Counted from the first letter of the stretch, positions 18,880-27,042 are shown. The stretch: DNA of 64,000 nt from Streptococcus sp. HF-1907 (GCF_015594605.1 NZ_JADNQT010000005.1:24320-88319); one strand, 5' to 3'. Made by a program: numbers and translations. The notes: generated from the sequence alone by a model not told the origin.

Positions 18880-18995
18880 TTTCTGAAAATTGTGGTTACT
18901 ATTTCAGAAACTAGCGTAAATATTTTCTGAAGTATCTTGACAGTGATGTCAAAATATCATCAACTAAATTGACAAGATTGTTGACATCTATGTCA
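18880..18995. promoter_or_regulatory. Cluster of short palindromes before the VOC gene
   Basis: TTTCTGAAA (18880-18888), TTTCAGAAA (18902-18910) and TTTTCTGAA (18923-18931) recur at 21-22 bp steps. They are followed by the perfect inverted repeats TTGACA-gtga-TGTCAA (18937-18952) and TGACAT-ct-ATGTCA (18982-18995). The 320-bp gap between the divergent HAD and VOC genes holds no other gene. These look like operator sites for one or two dimeric regulators; which ones is unknown. Confidence 0.5.
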
Positions 18996-19090
18996 TCTAC
19001 TCATTTTAGAAAAATCCTAAACAAATTTGTTCCTTTTCTTGGCGTTTAGCGTTAAAATATTATTACTAATTAGTACAAAGGAGACAACAA

Positions 19091-19945
19091 ATGACTTATC
19101 CCTATCAAGCACACCACTACCTAAAATCTATTACCCTAAATGTTAATGACCTCGAAGGCATGGCTAAATTCTATACTGAAATGGTGGGACTTACCGTCGT
19201 AAAAGCGACTGATGAACAAATTTACCTCGGCAGTAGCAAGAAAGAAGCGCAACTTATTCTTCAAAAAAATGATGACCATAGCCAACAATTAGCTGGGCTT
19301 TACCATACCGCCATTCTCGTCCCTGATCGTAATACTTTGGGGCTTGCCCTTCACCATCTTGTCATCAATAATGTTCCCCTTGAAGGCGGGGCTGACCATG
19401 GCTATAGCGAAGCTATTTACCTTCCCGATCCTGAAGGCAACGGTATCGAAATTTACCGTGATAAGCCTGTTTCTGAATGGGATATCCGCGATAATGGACA
19501 AATTGTCGGAGTGACTGAGGAATTAGATGCGCAAAGTTTGGTTGACAATCTTGTCAACGTCACTGACAAGTTCATTCTACCTTCCGAAACACGTATCGGA
19601 CACATTCACCTCAATGTTAACGATGCGGACAAGACCTCTAAACTCTATCAAAAAGTCTTTGGATTTGAGGACAAATTCTCCATTCCTAGCGCTAGCTGGA
19701 TCGCTTCTGGAGGTTATCATCACCATTTAGCCTTCAATCAATGGACTGGGCCTAATCTAGGCAAACGCCAAGAAGGACAAAAAGGCTTTAATCATATGGT
19801 CATCGCCTATAACGATCCTATTCTTTTTCAAGCCAGTCTCAAAAAAGCTAAACTATATCAAATGACTATTCTTGAAGAGAGCGAACAAGCCGCAACTTTG
19901 GAAGATTTCAATGGGCTTCAGACTAAAATTATTCTAGAAAACTAG
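19091..19945 (+). CDS. VOC family protein (CatE-like, two glyoxalase/dioxygenase domains)
   Basis: 284 residues with two vicinal-oxygen-chelate modules, each beginning with an alike strand (SITLNVNDLEGMAKFY and HIHLNVNDADKTSKLY). The first module contains DPEGNGIEIYRDKP, a typical metal-ligand Glu motif. It resembles CatE-type catechol 2,3-dioxygenases, which in Firmicutes often protect against quinone or catechol stress. Substrate unknown here. AAAGGAG lies upstream of the start. It is followed 42 nt later by yaaA, which has its own promoter. Confidence 0.8.
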   Translation: MTYPYQAHHYLKSITLNVNDLEGMAKFYTEMVGLTVVKATDEQIYLGSSKKEAQLILQKNDDHSQQLAGLYHTAILVPDRNTLGLALHHLVINNVPLEGGADHGYSEAIYLPDPEGNGIEIYRDKPVSEWDIRDNGQIVGVTEELDAQSLVDNLVNVTDKFILPSETRIGHIHLNVNDADKTSKLYQKVFGFEDKFSIPSASWIASGGYHHHLAFNQWTGPNLGKRQEGQKGFNHMVIAYNDPILFQASLKKAKLYQMTILEESEQAATLEDFNGLQTKIILEN

Positions 19946-19952
19946 CGATTAC

Positions 19953-19981
19953 TTGACAGAAGAGCCTGGATTTTTCATAAT
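19953..19981 (+). promoter_or_regulatory. yaaA promoter giving a leaderless mRNA
   Basis: TTGACA (19953-19958), 17-nt spacer, CATAAT (19976-19981), then exactly 6 nt before ATG 19988. No Shine-Dalgarno is present. Expected transcription start is at or next to the start codon. Confidence 0.75.
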
Positions 19982-19987
19982 AGCTGT

Positions 19988-20713
19988 ATGCTTAAATTTT
20001 TAATCCCAACCGCTAAGGAAATGGCAGAGCTGTCACCAGTCAGCCAGCACTTTCAGACTGAAAAAAGCAATTTAATTGCTCAAACTACAGCAAAATTATC
20101 ATCTTCAGAATTAGAAGAAGTCTATAAAATAAAAGCTGAATCTGCTGCCAAAGAAGCACTGCGCTGGCGAAGCCTAGCAAAACAAGAGGCAAACTATTTT
20201 CCTGCCCTCAAACTCTTTAACGGGCTCATGTACCGCAATATGGACAGAGATTTCTTAACAGATTTGGCAAACATTGACCAAAAAGTTTTCATTACCTCTG
20301 CACTCTATGGTGTCATTCCAGCGATGACCCCCATCGCTCCTCACCGCCTTGATTTCAATACGAAGCTAAAGATCGACGGGGCATCGCTCAAGCAATTTTG
20401 GCGTCCAGATTATGACCAAGCATTGACCTCAGAAGACACAGTCATCTCCCTTCTTTCCAGTGAATTCGAAGATGTTTTTTCACCACAGAAACGTCAGCAA
20501 CTCACCAGTATTCAGTTTAAAGAAATACAAGACAGAAAAACCAAGACACACTCTACTATTTCTAAAAAAGCTCGTGGGCAATTTTTAACCCAAGCTTTAA
20601 AAAATGATTGTCAAAACTTAGATGACCTCAAAATGATTGAATTTAATGGCTTTCGCTACAATGACAAACTCTCCCAGACAAAACTTTTAGTTTTCACTAA
20701 AGAAATCAATTGA
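19988..20713 (+). CDS. yaaA: YaaA-family peroxide stress protein
   Basis: 241 residues of the UPF0246/YaaA family. It has the N-terminal MLKFLIPTAKEM, the central ALYGVIPAMTPIAPHRLDF and the C-terminal IEFNGFRYN motifs. In E. coli YaaA limits intracellular iron and damage under H2O2. The H2O2-forming lactate oxidase at 1-995 makes such a role plausible in this host. It has its own near-consensus promoter and no ribosome site (leaderless). It ends at a strong terminator. Confidence 0.87.
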   Translation: MLKFLIPTAKEMAELSPVSQHFQTEKSNLIAQTTAKLSSSELEEVYKIKAESAAKEALRWRSLAKQEANYFPALKLFNGLMYRNMDRDFLTDLANIDQKVFITSALYGVIPAMTPIAPHRLDFNTKLKIDGASLKQFWRPDYDQALTSEDTVISLLSSEFEDVFSPQKRQQLTSIQFKEIQDRKTKTHSTISKKARGQFLTQALKNDCQNLDDLKMIEFNGFRYNDKLSQTKLLVFTKEIN

Positions 20714-20721
20714 TGTCACAC

Positions 20722-21029
20722 TTGTCCACAGTTTTCCACAATTAAAAAAAAGCAGTTATCAGAAGATAGCTGCTTTTTGACGTATTAATTTTCAAAGAAA
20801 GGCTGTTATATCAAGCTTTTTACCCTATCCACTATTTTTAAACAGTTATTAACAACTTGTGGATAACTGTGGGGATAGTTAGGGGATAATCTGTTCATAA
20901 ACTATCTAAATTTCCTTTCCCTACTTTACTTGCTTGTTAAGCAGTCTTCCTATCTCCTTTATTTATCCTATTTCCTCGTCAACTTTTCTGTCAACATTTT
21001 CTATAAACTTATGCACAAGTTGTGGACAA
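20722..21029. repeat. Cluster of DnaA-box sequences in a convergent intergenic region
   Basis: Matches to TTATCCACA: 20722-20730 TTGTCCACA (+), 20732-20740 TTTTCCACA (+), 20858-20866 perfect (-), 21009-21017 TTATGCACA (+), 21021-21029 TTGTCCACA (-). Two weaker ones lie at 20825-20833 and 20881-20889. The 320-bp gap between yaaA (+) and nrdG (-) holds otherwise only the yaaA terminator. No dnaA/dnaN is nearby, so this is not oriC. A DnaA-binding (titration or reactivation) locus is the natural guess. Confidence 0.55.
20750..20778. terminator. yaaA terminator
   Basis: AAGCAGTTATC - agaa - GATAGCTGCTT, with an A-run before and TTTTT after. It is usable from both strands. Confidence 0.85.
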
Positions 21030-21036
21030 GTATTTT

Positions 21037-21651
21037 CTAAATCAAATCATCACGCTTCACTTGTTCAAAAGCTTGCTCACCGTCATTCAATTTTTCCCAA
21101 ATGACAACCTCACCTTTGGCCAATGATTTCTGCACATCAATAATGCGTTGGTTAGAAGAGCCTCTAAATTGGAGCATGAGATTCTTCTTGCTATTGTCAA
21201 AACGACCATCAACCAAAATATCAATTAGGGATAGCATTTCAAGCTTATCTGGAGTCTCTAACATCATTTCTTCCCAAGTATAGCCGGTCCATGACCAGAT
21301 ATCTTTTTCTGGCAATTCCTTGCGGATACGTTTAATTAAGGGCAAGAGAATTCCTGTATTGAGAAAAGGCTCACCTCCTAGGAGTGTCAAGCCTTGCACA
21401 TAAGGCTGCGCCAAGTCAGCCATAATCTGCTCTTCTAATTCTTGAGTGTAAGGAATGCCGGCTTTAAAAGACCAAGTCGCTTTATTGTAGCACCCCATGC
21501 AGTGAAACATACAACCTGCAACATACAAGGAATTACGTACACCTTCTCCATCCACAAAATTAAAGGCCTTATAGTCCATGACATGACCTTGACTTAGCTC
21601 CTCGCTCTTCCATTCACCTGGTTTCGGTGTATTCCATAATTTTTCAGTCAT
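21037..21651 (-). CDS. nrdG: Anaerobic ribonucleotide reductase activating protein
   Basis: 204-residue radical SAM enzyme. The CX3CX2C iron-sulfur motif reads CMFHCMGC near residue 50, followed by the GGEPF SAM-binding motif. It installs the glycyl radical on NrdD. Start ATG 21651 follows GGGAGG; the frame stays open upstream but without a ribosome site. Last gene of the nrdD - small protein - GNAT - nrdG run, an order conserved in streptococci. Confidence 0.95.
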   Translation of the reverse strand: MTEKLWNTPKPGEWKSEELSQGHVMDYKAFNFVDGEGVRNSLYVAGCMFHCMGCYNKATWSFKAGIPYTQELEEQIMADLAQPYVQGLTLLGGEPFLNTGILLPLIKRIRKELPEKDIWSWTGYTWEEMMLETPDKLEMLSLIDILVDGRFDNSKKNLMLQFRGSSNQRIIDVQKSLAKGEVVIWEKLNDGEQAFEQVKRDDLI

Positions 21652-21667
21652 TTTTCCTCCCAAAAGA

Positions 21668-21720
21668 AAGAGAGCGCTCGGAAAGTCAACCTTGCACGAG
21701 GCACCTCCACTCACTCTCTA
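21668..21720 (-). other. Hairpin between the GNAT gene and nrdG
   Basis: AGAGAGTG pairs with CGCTCTCT across about 35 nt on the minus strand, ending just before the nrdG ribosome site. It could be a processing site or weak attenuator; no known RNA family is recognised. Confidence 0.35.
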
Positions 21721-21744
21721 ATAGCATAATCACTTGGACACTAC

Positions 21745-22242
21745 TTAATCATTTTTAATCCAATAACGCTCTGTGTCATTGCGAATATCTTCAAAAGCAC
21801 CACCATTTGCTAAAATCGTTGCTCGGCTGGCAGCGTTAGTCTGATGACAAGTCATGAGCACCTTCTTTATATTTTTCAATCTCGCTTCAGCAAGACCCAA
21901 TTGTAATTGTTTTTTAGCGTAACCCTTACCACGTTCGCTTGGTCGAATGGAGTAGCCAATGTGTCCGCCGTGTTCTAGCAAAGCTTCATTGAGTCGAAGG
22001 CGTAGGTTGAGAAATCCTAGGGCACGACCAGCCTCATCGAATGAAACAAGCTGGATATAGGGCACAAAGCCGTCTGGTATACTAAGGCCCATCTCAGCCT
22101 CCTGTAAACTTTGAAGCCAGTTCTCAAAATTCATATCTGACCGAAAAAAACCGCCATCCATAGCACTCTCTGCACGCTTAAACTCATCAACCATCTCCAA
22201 AATTGTCGCCCTATCTTCTAAACGAGGTCGCCTTAATTCCAT
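21745..22242 (-). CDS. GNAT family N-acetyltransferase
   Basis: 165 residues. The acetyl-CoA loop is in IRPSERGKGYAKKQL, with a preceding strand GHIGYSI and a C-terminal ILANGGAFEDI. The substrate cannot be told. Start ATG 22242 has AGGAGA 6 nt upstream; a further in-frame ATG lies inside that ribosome-site region. It sits between nrdD and nrdG in the anaerobic ribonucleotide reductase cluster, and its 5' side carries a long hairpin. Confidence 0.85.
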   Translation of the reverse strand: MELRRPRLEDRATILEMVDEFKRAESAMDGGFFRSDMNFENWLQSLQEAEMGLSIPDGFVPYIQLVSFDEAGRALGFLNLRLRLNEALLEHGGHIGYSIRPSERGKGYAKKQLQLGLAEARLKNIKKVLMTCHQTNAASRATILANGGAFEDIRNDTERYWIKND

Positions 22243-22269
22243 AGCTTCTCCTATCATAAGTATAAAAAG

Positions 22270-22348
22270 ATGCCAGCACAGGTCAAGGGTAGATACTGCT
22301 GAGAAATTCTAATCCTCACACTATCAAAATATAACCTGGCACTGGCAT
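22270..22348 (-). other. Long-range hairpin just upstream of the GNAT gene
   Basis: ATGCCAG + CAGGT at one end pair with ACCTG + CTGGCAT at the other, enclosing about 50 nt. On the minus strand CTTTTTA follows at once. It is either a terminator with a large loop or a structured leader that decides read-through into GNAT-nrdG. Confidence 0.45.
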
Positions 22349-22354
22349 ATCTCC

Positions 22355-22498
22355 TTATTTCTTCTTAGATTTCTCTAAAAATTGGGCTTTCAAATCTTGA
22401 ACGCGTGATTTCTTACTTTGATTAGCACCAGTTGAGTGCTTTTCATGAAAACGTTCAACCTGTTTCATGCCCTTATAATCCAATTGGTATTTACCCAT
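22355..22498 (-). CDS. Small conserved basic protein of the nrdD cluster
   Basis: 47 residues beginning MGKYQLDYKGMKQVERFHEKH and ending LEKSKKK, strongly basic, no membrane segment. AAGGAG lies upstream of ATG 22498. Streptococcal genomes commonly have a protein of this size between nrdD and the acetyltransferase, so it is a real gene of unknown role. The charge would suit nucleic-acid or ribosome contact, which is inference. Confidence 0.8.
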   Translation of the reverse strand: MGKYQLDYKGMKQVERFHEKHSTGANQSKKSRVQDLKAQFLEKSKKK

Positions 22499-22582
22499 GG
22501 TTCTGATCTCCTTATCTAGAAAACTGCAGTAACAGTAGTAAGCTCTATTTTACCATACTAGCCTAGTCGCCACTAGCGAGCG

Positions 22583-24781
22583 TTATTTGCCAGGATATTT
22601 GATGGTTGAGCCGTTCATATGCTTGACACGTGCAGAAATTTCCTTGTGGCGACCATTAACCATTGGACGAGCTTGAGGATTTCCTAGATAACCACAGGTA
22701 CGTTTAACCACATCAACGGTCTTAGGGTCGCTATTGCCACAGTTTGGGCACATAAAACCACGTTCTGTTGGGGTAAAATCACCTTCAAAGCCACAGGCAT
22801 AGCACTTGTCGATTGGCGTATTGGTGCCGAGGTAACCAACGCGGTCATAAGCGTAGTCCCATACGGCTTCAAGTGCCTTCGGATTTTGTTGGAGGACTGG
22901 GTACTCGCAATAATGGATGAAACCTCCTGAGGCGCCAGCCTCAGGGTAATCTTTTTCAAAATCCAGCTTTTCAAACGGTGTAGGATTTTTACGCACATCA
23001 TAGTGGAATGAGTTCGTATAATACTCTTTGTCTGTAATGTCAGTCACAATGCCGAATTTTTCAGTATCCAAGCGACAGAAACGGTCAGTCAAGCTTTCTG
23101 ACGGTGTTGAATAAACTGAAAAATGATAGTCGTATTCATCAGACCAATCTGCACACAATTCTTTCATGCGACGAACGATATCAACTGTGAATGCCTTAGC
23201 TTCAGGATTATGTTCCCAAGCACCGCCGTAGAAGACGCTAGCAACTTCATAGAGTCCGATGTAGCCAAGCGATACAGTCGCACGACGATTTTTGAAAAGT
23301 TCATCCACACTGTCATATTTACCAAGACGCTCACCGAAAGCTCCATATTGATAGAGAATTGGCGCGTTAGCCGGTGTGGCTTCCTTAACACGCTCAACGC
23401 GGTATGCAAGGGCATCCTTAGCAATTCCCATGCGTTCATTGAAAAGGTGCCAGAACTTATCCATATCACCATTAGATTCCATGGCAATACGAGGAAGGTT
23501 GACCGTTACAACCCCGAGATTCATGCGACCAGAATTGACCTCAACACCATTCGCATCCTTCCAACCTTGCAAGAATGATCGACAACCCATTGGTGCCTTA
23601 AATGAGCCTGTCAAATCAATGATTTTATCATAAGAGAGCACATCTGGATACATGCGTTTTGTGGCACATTCCAAAGCTAACTGCTTAATATCGTAGTTTG
23701 GTGTACCAGGTTCCAAGTTAAGCCCACGTTTCAAGGTGAAAATCAATTTAGGAAAAATAGCTGTGCGATGCTCACTACCAAGCCCCTTGATACGGATTTC
23801 CAAAATGGCCTTTTGGATTTCACGTTCAAACCAGCCAGTCCCTAGACCGAAGCCGAGTGATGTAAAGGGCGTTTGCCCATTTGAAGTAAAAAGCGTATTG
23901 ATCTCATACTCCAAAGACTGCATGGCATCGTAGATGTCCTTCTTAGTCTTAGCACGCGCATATTCCTCGCGACGGTCCTCAGCAACCCACTCTTCAGCAT
24001 CTTTCAGATGTTTTTGGTAATTAAGCTGCGCATATGGTGCCAAAAATTCGTCGATACGGTCTGCCGTACAACCGCCATACTGGCTAGAAGCAACGTTTGC
24101 AATAATTTGCGAGATCTGAGCTGTCGCTGTCTGAATAGACTTAGGACTTTCCACCTCAGCATTCCCAATCTTGAAACCATTAGCTAGCATGCCTTTGAAA
24201 TCAATCAAGCAGCAGTTAGTCATCGGTGTATACGGACTGTAATCCAAGTCATGGTAGTGAATATCACCCTTTTGGTGAGCATTAGCAACATGAGCTGGCA
24301 GCATTTTCAAACCAATAGACTTCCCAACAATCCCAGCCGTCAAATCACGTTGTGTGTTGAAAACATCTGAGTCCTTGTTGGCATTTTCATTGACCACTGT
24401 CTGGTCTTTATTGATAAGTTTTTCAATTGAAAAATTGATGTCTGTCGCTTGCGAACGCGCAAAGTCACGCTTCGTGCGATAGTTAATATATTCTTGAGCA
24501 ATGGCATACTCATTAGCTTCTAAAAGCTCATGCTCTACGATATTTTGAATTTCATAGATTTTGATATTTCTATCAAAACGACTGTAAATTTCTGCCACAA
24601 TACGATCAGAAATCATTTCAAGCTTAGCTTCAATCATTGGTGACATTTTGGTCACTTTGTTGCAAGCTTTAAGCAAAGCACTGTAAATTTTGACCGTATC
24701 AAAGTCCACCAAACGCCCGTCGCGTTTAATAACTTTGATTGCTGGTTTCGTTACAACTCGTTCTTTTTCTAAAGTTATCAT
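22583..24781 (-). CDS. nrdD: Anaerobic ribonucleoside-triphosphate reductase, class III
   Basis: 732 residues. An N-terminal ATP-cone (KVIKRDGRLVDFD) precedes the ten-stranded barrel with catalytic cysteines. A C-terminal zinc site has the pairs CYAC and CPNC, and the glycyl radical motif RTCGYLGN lies about 35 residues from the end. It makes dNTPs without oxygen and is activated by NrdG. ATG 24781 is chosen with GAGGTG upstream. First gene of its cluster, with an extended -10 promoter. Confidence 0.97.
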   Translation of the reverse strand: MITLEKERVVTKPAIKVIKRDGRLVDFDTVKIYSALLKACNKVTKMSPMIEAKLEMISDRIVAEIYSRFDRNIKIYEIQNIVEHELLEANEYAIAQEYINYRTKRDFARSQATDINFSIEKLINKDQTVVNENANKDSDVFNTQRDLTAGIVGKSIGLKMLPAHVANAHQKGDIHYHDLDYSPYTPMTNCCLIDFKGMLANGFKIGNAEVESPKSIQTATAQISQIIANVASSQYGGCTADRIDEFLAPYAQLNYQKHLKDAEEWVAEDRREEYARAKTKKDIYDAMQSLEYEINTLFTSNGQTPFTSLGFGLGTGWFEREIQKAILEIRIKGLGSEHRTAIFPKLIFTLKRGLNLEPGTPNYDIKQLALECATKRMYPDVLSYDKIIDLTGSFKAPMGCRSFLQGWKDANGVEVNSGRMNLGVVTVNLPRIAMESNGDMDKFWHLFNERMGIAKDALAYRVERVKEATPANAPILYQYGAFGERLGKYDSVDELFKNRRATVSLGYIGLYEVASVFYGGAWEHNPEAKAFTVDIVRRMKELCADWSDEYDYHFSVYSTPSESLTDRFCRLDTEKFGIVTDITDKEYYTNSFHYDVRKNPTPFEKLDFEKDYPEAGASGGFIHYCEYPVLQQNPKALEAVWDYAYDRVGYLGTNTPIDKCYACGFEGDFTPTERGFMCPNCGNSDPKTVDVVKRTCGYLGNPQARPMVNGRHKEISARVKHMNGSTIKYPGK

Positions 24782-24801
24782 ATCAAACACCTCACTGACA
24801 T

Positions 24802-24807
24802 ATTATA
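24802..24807 (-). promoter_or_regulatory. nrdD extended -10 promoter
   Basis: Minus-strand TGTTATAAT with the hexamer at 24802-24807, about 20 nt before the nrdD ATG. The -35 region is A-rich and lies within the upstream terminator. Confidence 0.55.
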
Positions 24808-24818
24808 ACATTCAAGTA

Positions 24819-24876
24819 AAAAAAATCAATATCTTGTGTTTTATTTTTTAATCGCACACAAGATATTGATTTTTTT
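24819..24876 (-). terminator. Strong terminator before nrdD
   Basis: A 21-bp perfect inverted repeat (arms 24819-24839 and 24856-24876) ending in long A/T runs. It terminates the membrane-protein gene at 24889-26427. Confidence 0.85.
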
Positions 24877-24888
24877 AGTTATTTATGC

Positions 24889-26427
24889 TTATTTAAGTTT
24901 GTAAACTTTAAAGTCTTTGGTACCGCTGATTGAGACCTGTTTATAATTTTTACTCAAGTCTTTTTTCAGTGTTGAGGATATTGATAATTTAGAATTGACA
25001 GCAATATATTTGGCATCATGTTGTAGCAATTCATCTTCCAAAATTTTTTGATCAGTTGCATTAGCAGCAGCTATCGGTAAAACAAATTGTGACCCAGTTT
25101 TTAGTTTTCCATCTAAATAAATTTTCGCTGAGCGATCCCAGACGTAGACAAGGCTATCACCTGCATTATTTTTAAGATAAGTAGCAATCGTAGAACGTTC
25201 TCCATTGTGTGTCAAAGTTGATGTCACATTAGCTGAGAGTAGAAAGAGGGCATAGACTAGCACAGCCCATGATACCACAGCATGGCGTCCCATAAAAATT
25301 TCTCCAACACGGCTACTGCCCACTTTACGATGACGGCGATGAGAAGTTTTATCTTTAGTCAAAGAACTTTGGTACAAATCTGCCACATAAATAGCTGTAA
25401 AAGCTAAGCCAAATGGCAAAATCGTTAAACCATAATACAACTGACAATCTTGAACTAGTAAAATACGGACAGCATAAACAAGCCAAACCACGGCAATTAG
25501 CCACAAAATAACGATATCTGTGGATTCCTTGCGTCCTTTACGCATAAAGTGAATGAAGCCCCAAACTAGTCCTGAAGAAAATAAAATGAAGGCTTGGAGA
25601 GGCAAAGTATACCAAAAAGCATCCTTACCTGCTGCAAAATGAGTCAATGGATAAATAAGCGCCTCTTTAATATACGGTGAAATCAGCTGTAAATTAAACA
25701 TGAAATAACCGGCGATATAGAGGACAAGAATTGTCCCAAGAACAATACAAAGTAGCTGATAGAAGCCACGCGCCATATGCTTTTGCTTCACATTATAGAC
25801 AGCAATCGCCAAGAAGGAAACAAGCCAGAACAAAAAGGTCTGAGGATCCAATAACAAAGCAATTGAACCAACGAATCCGTAAAGAATAAAGGCTTCGTCA
25901 TTAACAATTCCCCTAAAATACTTCATCAAAAACCATAAGGCAATCAAGACGAAAGGCATCGCCCATTGAATCGGATAAAGCCCACCAAAACCAAGAATCA
26001 AATTTAAAGCATAAAAAACTAGATTAAAAAAGGCGACAACATCACGATTTTTTGTCAAATGGTAAATGATTTTATAGAAATAGATACCTGATAAATAAAA
26101 GGTTACAAATTCTAAAATGACTAACCAAATTGTACTTCCCATCAAATAACTCAAAGCGATGAGAGCATAGTAGAGAAAGCCTCCGCTAGCAAACACATCA
26201 CTATATGGCATCTGTCCCTTGGACATCATCATTCCGATGTAAAGGTTTTGGGATTGTAAACTATTTGCAAAATCGGTGAAAAAAGGCATAGCTACCGACA
26301 GCAGACTCAATACCCCACTAAAAATTAACATGTAAAATTTATGCAAGAAGGGGACCTTGTTAATCTTAACTTGTTTTTTTACTTCAGATGAATAGACCAT
26401 CTCAGCTTTTTCTAACGTATCGTTCAC
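24889..26427 (-). CDS. Large polytopic membrane protein, GT-C glycosyltransferase-like
   Basis: 512 residues with about eleven hydrophobic segments between residues 30 and 415 and a soluble C-terminal domain of about 100 residues. An acidic motif (SKGQMPYSDVFASGG) lies in the first outside loop, the position of the catalytic Asp/Glu loop in GT-C enzymes. The C-terminal part (IATYLKNNAGDSLVYVWDRSAKIYLDG) resembles the periplasmic ends of such proteins. I cannot name the family. It would transfer sugars from a lipid carrier if the guess is right. It lies downstream of a 39-codon gene. Confidence 0.6.
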   Translation of the reverse strand: MNDTLEKAEMVYSSEVKKQVKINKVPFLHKFYMLIFSGVLSLLSVAMPFFTDFANSLQSQNLYIGMMMSKGQMPYSDVFASGGFLYYALIALSYLMGSTIWLVILEFVTFYLSGIYFYKIIYHLTKNRDVVAFFNLVFYALNLILGFGGLYPIQWAMPFVLIALWFLMKYFRGIVNDEAFILYGFVGSIALLLDPQTFLFWLVSFLAIAVYNVKQKHMARGFYQLLCIVLGTILVLYIAGYFMFNLQLISPYIKEALIYPLTHFAAGKDAFWYTLPLQAFILFSSGLVWGFIHFMRKGRKESTDIVILWLIAVVWLVYAVRILLVQDCQLYYGLTILPFGLAFTAIYVADLYQSSLTKDKTSHRRHRKVGSSRVGEIFMGRHAVVSWAVLVYALFLLSANVTSTLTHNGERSTIATYLKNNAGDSLVYVWDRSAKIYLDGKLKTGSQFVLPIAAANATDQKILEDELLQHDAKYIAVNSKLSISSTLKKDLSKNYKQVSISGTKDFKVYKLK

Positions 26428-26472
26428 TTTAATACTCCTTGATTTATCGTACTACCAGTATATCAAAATCTT

Positions 26473-26592
26473 CTATTTAGTCAATTTACCAAGGATAGCA
26501 AGATAAACTAAAATTTCCCTAAAACGGTGATAAGATTTCATCTCATAAGTTTTTAAAAATTCTTTTTCTTCCTCGGTCAAACGCTTGTCCAT
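26473..26592 (-). CDS. Small hypothetical protein, possible late-competence gene
   Basis: 39 residues from ATG 26592, beginning MDKRLTEEEKEFLKTYEMKSYH with a short hydrophobic end (ILVYLAILGKL). GGAGG lies 7-8 nt upstream and a perfect cin-box (TACGAATA) 32 nt upstream. The N-terminal half is charged and helical; the C-terminal half could associate with the membrane. No family recognised. Confidence 0.65.
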   Translation of the reverse strand: MDKRLTEEEKEFLKTYEMKSYHRFREILVYLAILGKLTK

Positions 26593-26623
26593 CTCAAATC
26601 CTCCACGAATAACTTCATATTAT

Positions 26624-26631
26624 TATTCGTA
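26624..26631 (-). promoter_or_regulatory. cin-box (ComX/SigX promoter element)
   Basis: Minus-strand TACGAATA, an exact match to the streptococcal late-competence box, preceded by a run of seven T. The distance to the 39-codon gene (32 nt) fits its use as the -10 element. Confidence 0.6.
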
Positions 26632-26662
26632 AAAAAAGAGCCAAGGTCATGCCCTAACTCTC
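26630..26662 (-). terminator. Terminator after the DUF1292 gene
   Basis: Weak hairpin (GAG-AGG / CCT-GCTC) followed by seven T on the minus strand. The T-run is shared with the cin-box region. Confidence 0.45.
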
Positions 26663-26685
26663 ATCTGATATGGTTATTCTAATTT

Positions 26686-26991
26686 TTAGTCTTCATCCAA
26701 GAAGCTGTTGAAAACTTCTTCAATCATATCCCACTCAGCATCTGAATCTTCAGGAATTGGTTGAAGGTCACCTTCTGTACCATCTTCATTTTCAGTGAAT
26801 GAGTAAGCTTGGATTTCGATTTCTCCATTTGCATCTTCTTCTGCACCAGCAGGTACAAGAAGGACATAATTTTTACCAAATTCTTCGCGGCCATCGATTG
26901 TCAACAAGATTTCGAACAATGTTTCATTGCCATTCTCATCAACGAGTGTGATTACTTCATGATCGTGATCATGGTCGTGATTGTGTGCCAT
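26686..26991 (-). CDS. DUF1292 family protein with His-rich start
   Basis: 101 residues, very acidic, with an N-terminal HNHDHDHDH stretch followed by [20 protein letters not shown], the DUF1292 (YrzB) signature. The function of the family is unknown. The His/Asp repeat could bind metal, which is inference. It is conserved as the third gene of ireB - ruvX - DUF1292. Confidence 0.88.
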   Translation of the reverse strand: MAHNHDHDHDHEVITLVDENGNETLFEILLTIDGREEFGKNYVLLVPAGAEEDANGEIEIQAYSFTENEDGTEGDLQPIPEDSDAEWDMIEEVFNSFLDED

Positions 26992-27042
26992 ATTTTTCTC
27001 CCTTTACTTTAACAAGTAGTATCAATAATAAATTAACTAATC

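Noticed and set aside
20722..21029. DnaA-box cluster as the chromosomal replication origin
   Set aside because: No dnaA or dnaN nearby, no DUE-like AT tract next to box arrays, and the flanking genes are yaaA and nrdG. A secondary DnaA-binding locus is more likely.
26602..26610. Second cin-box (CACGAATA on the plus strand)
   Set aside because: One mismatch, reads away from any start codon on the plus strand, and overlaps the ribosome site region of the 39-codon gene.
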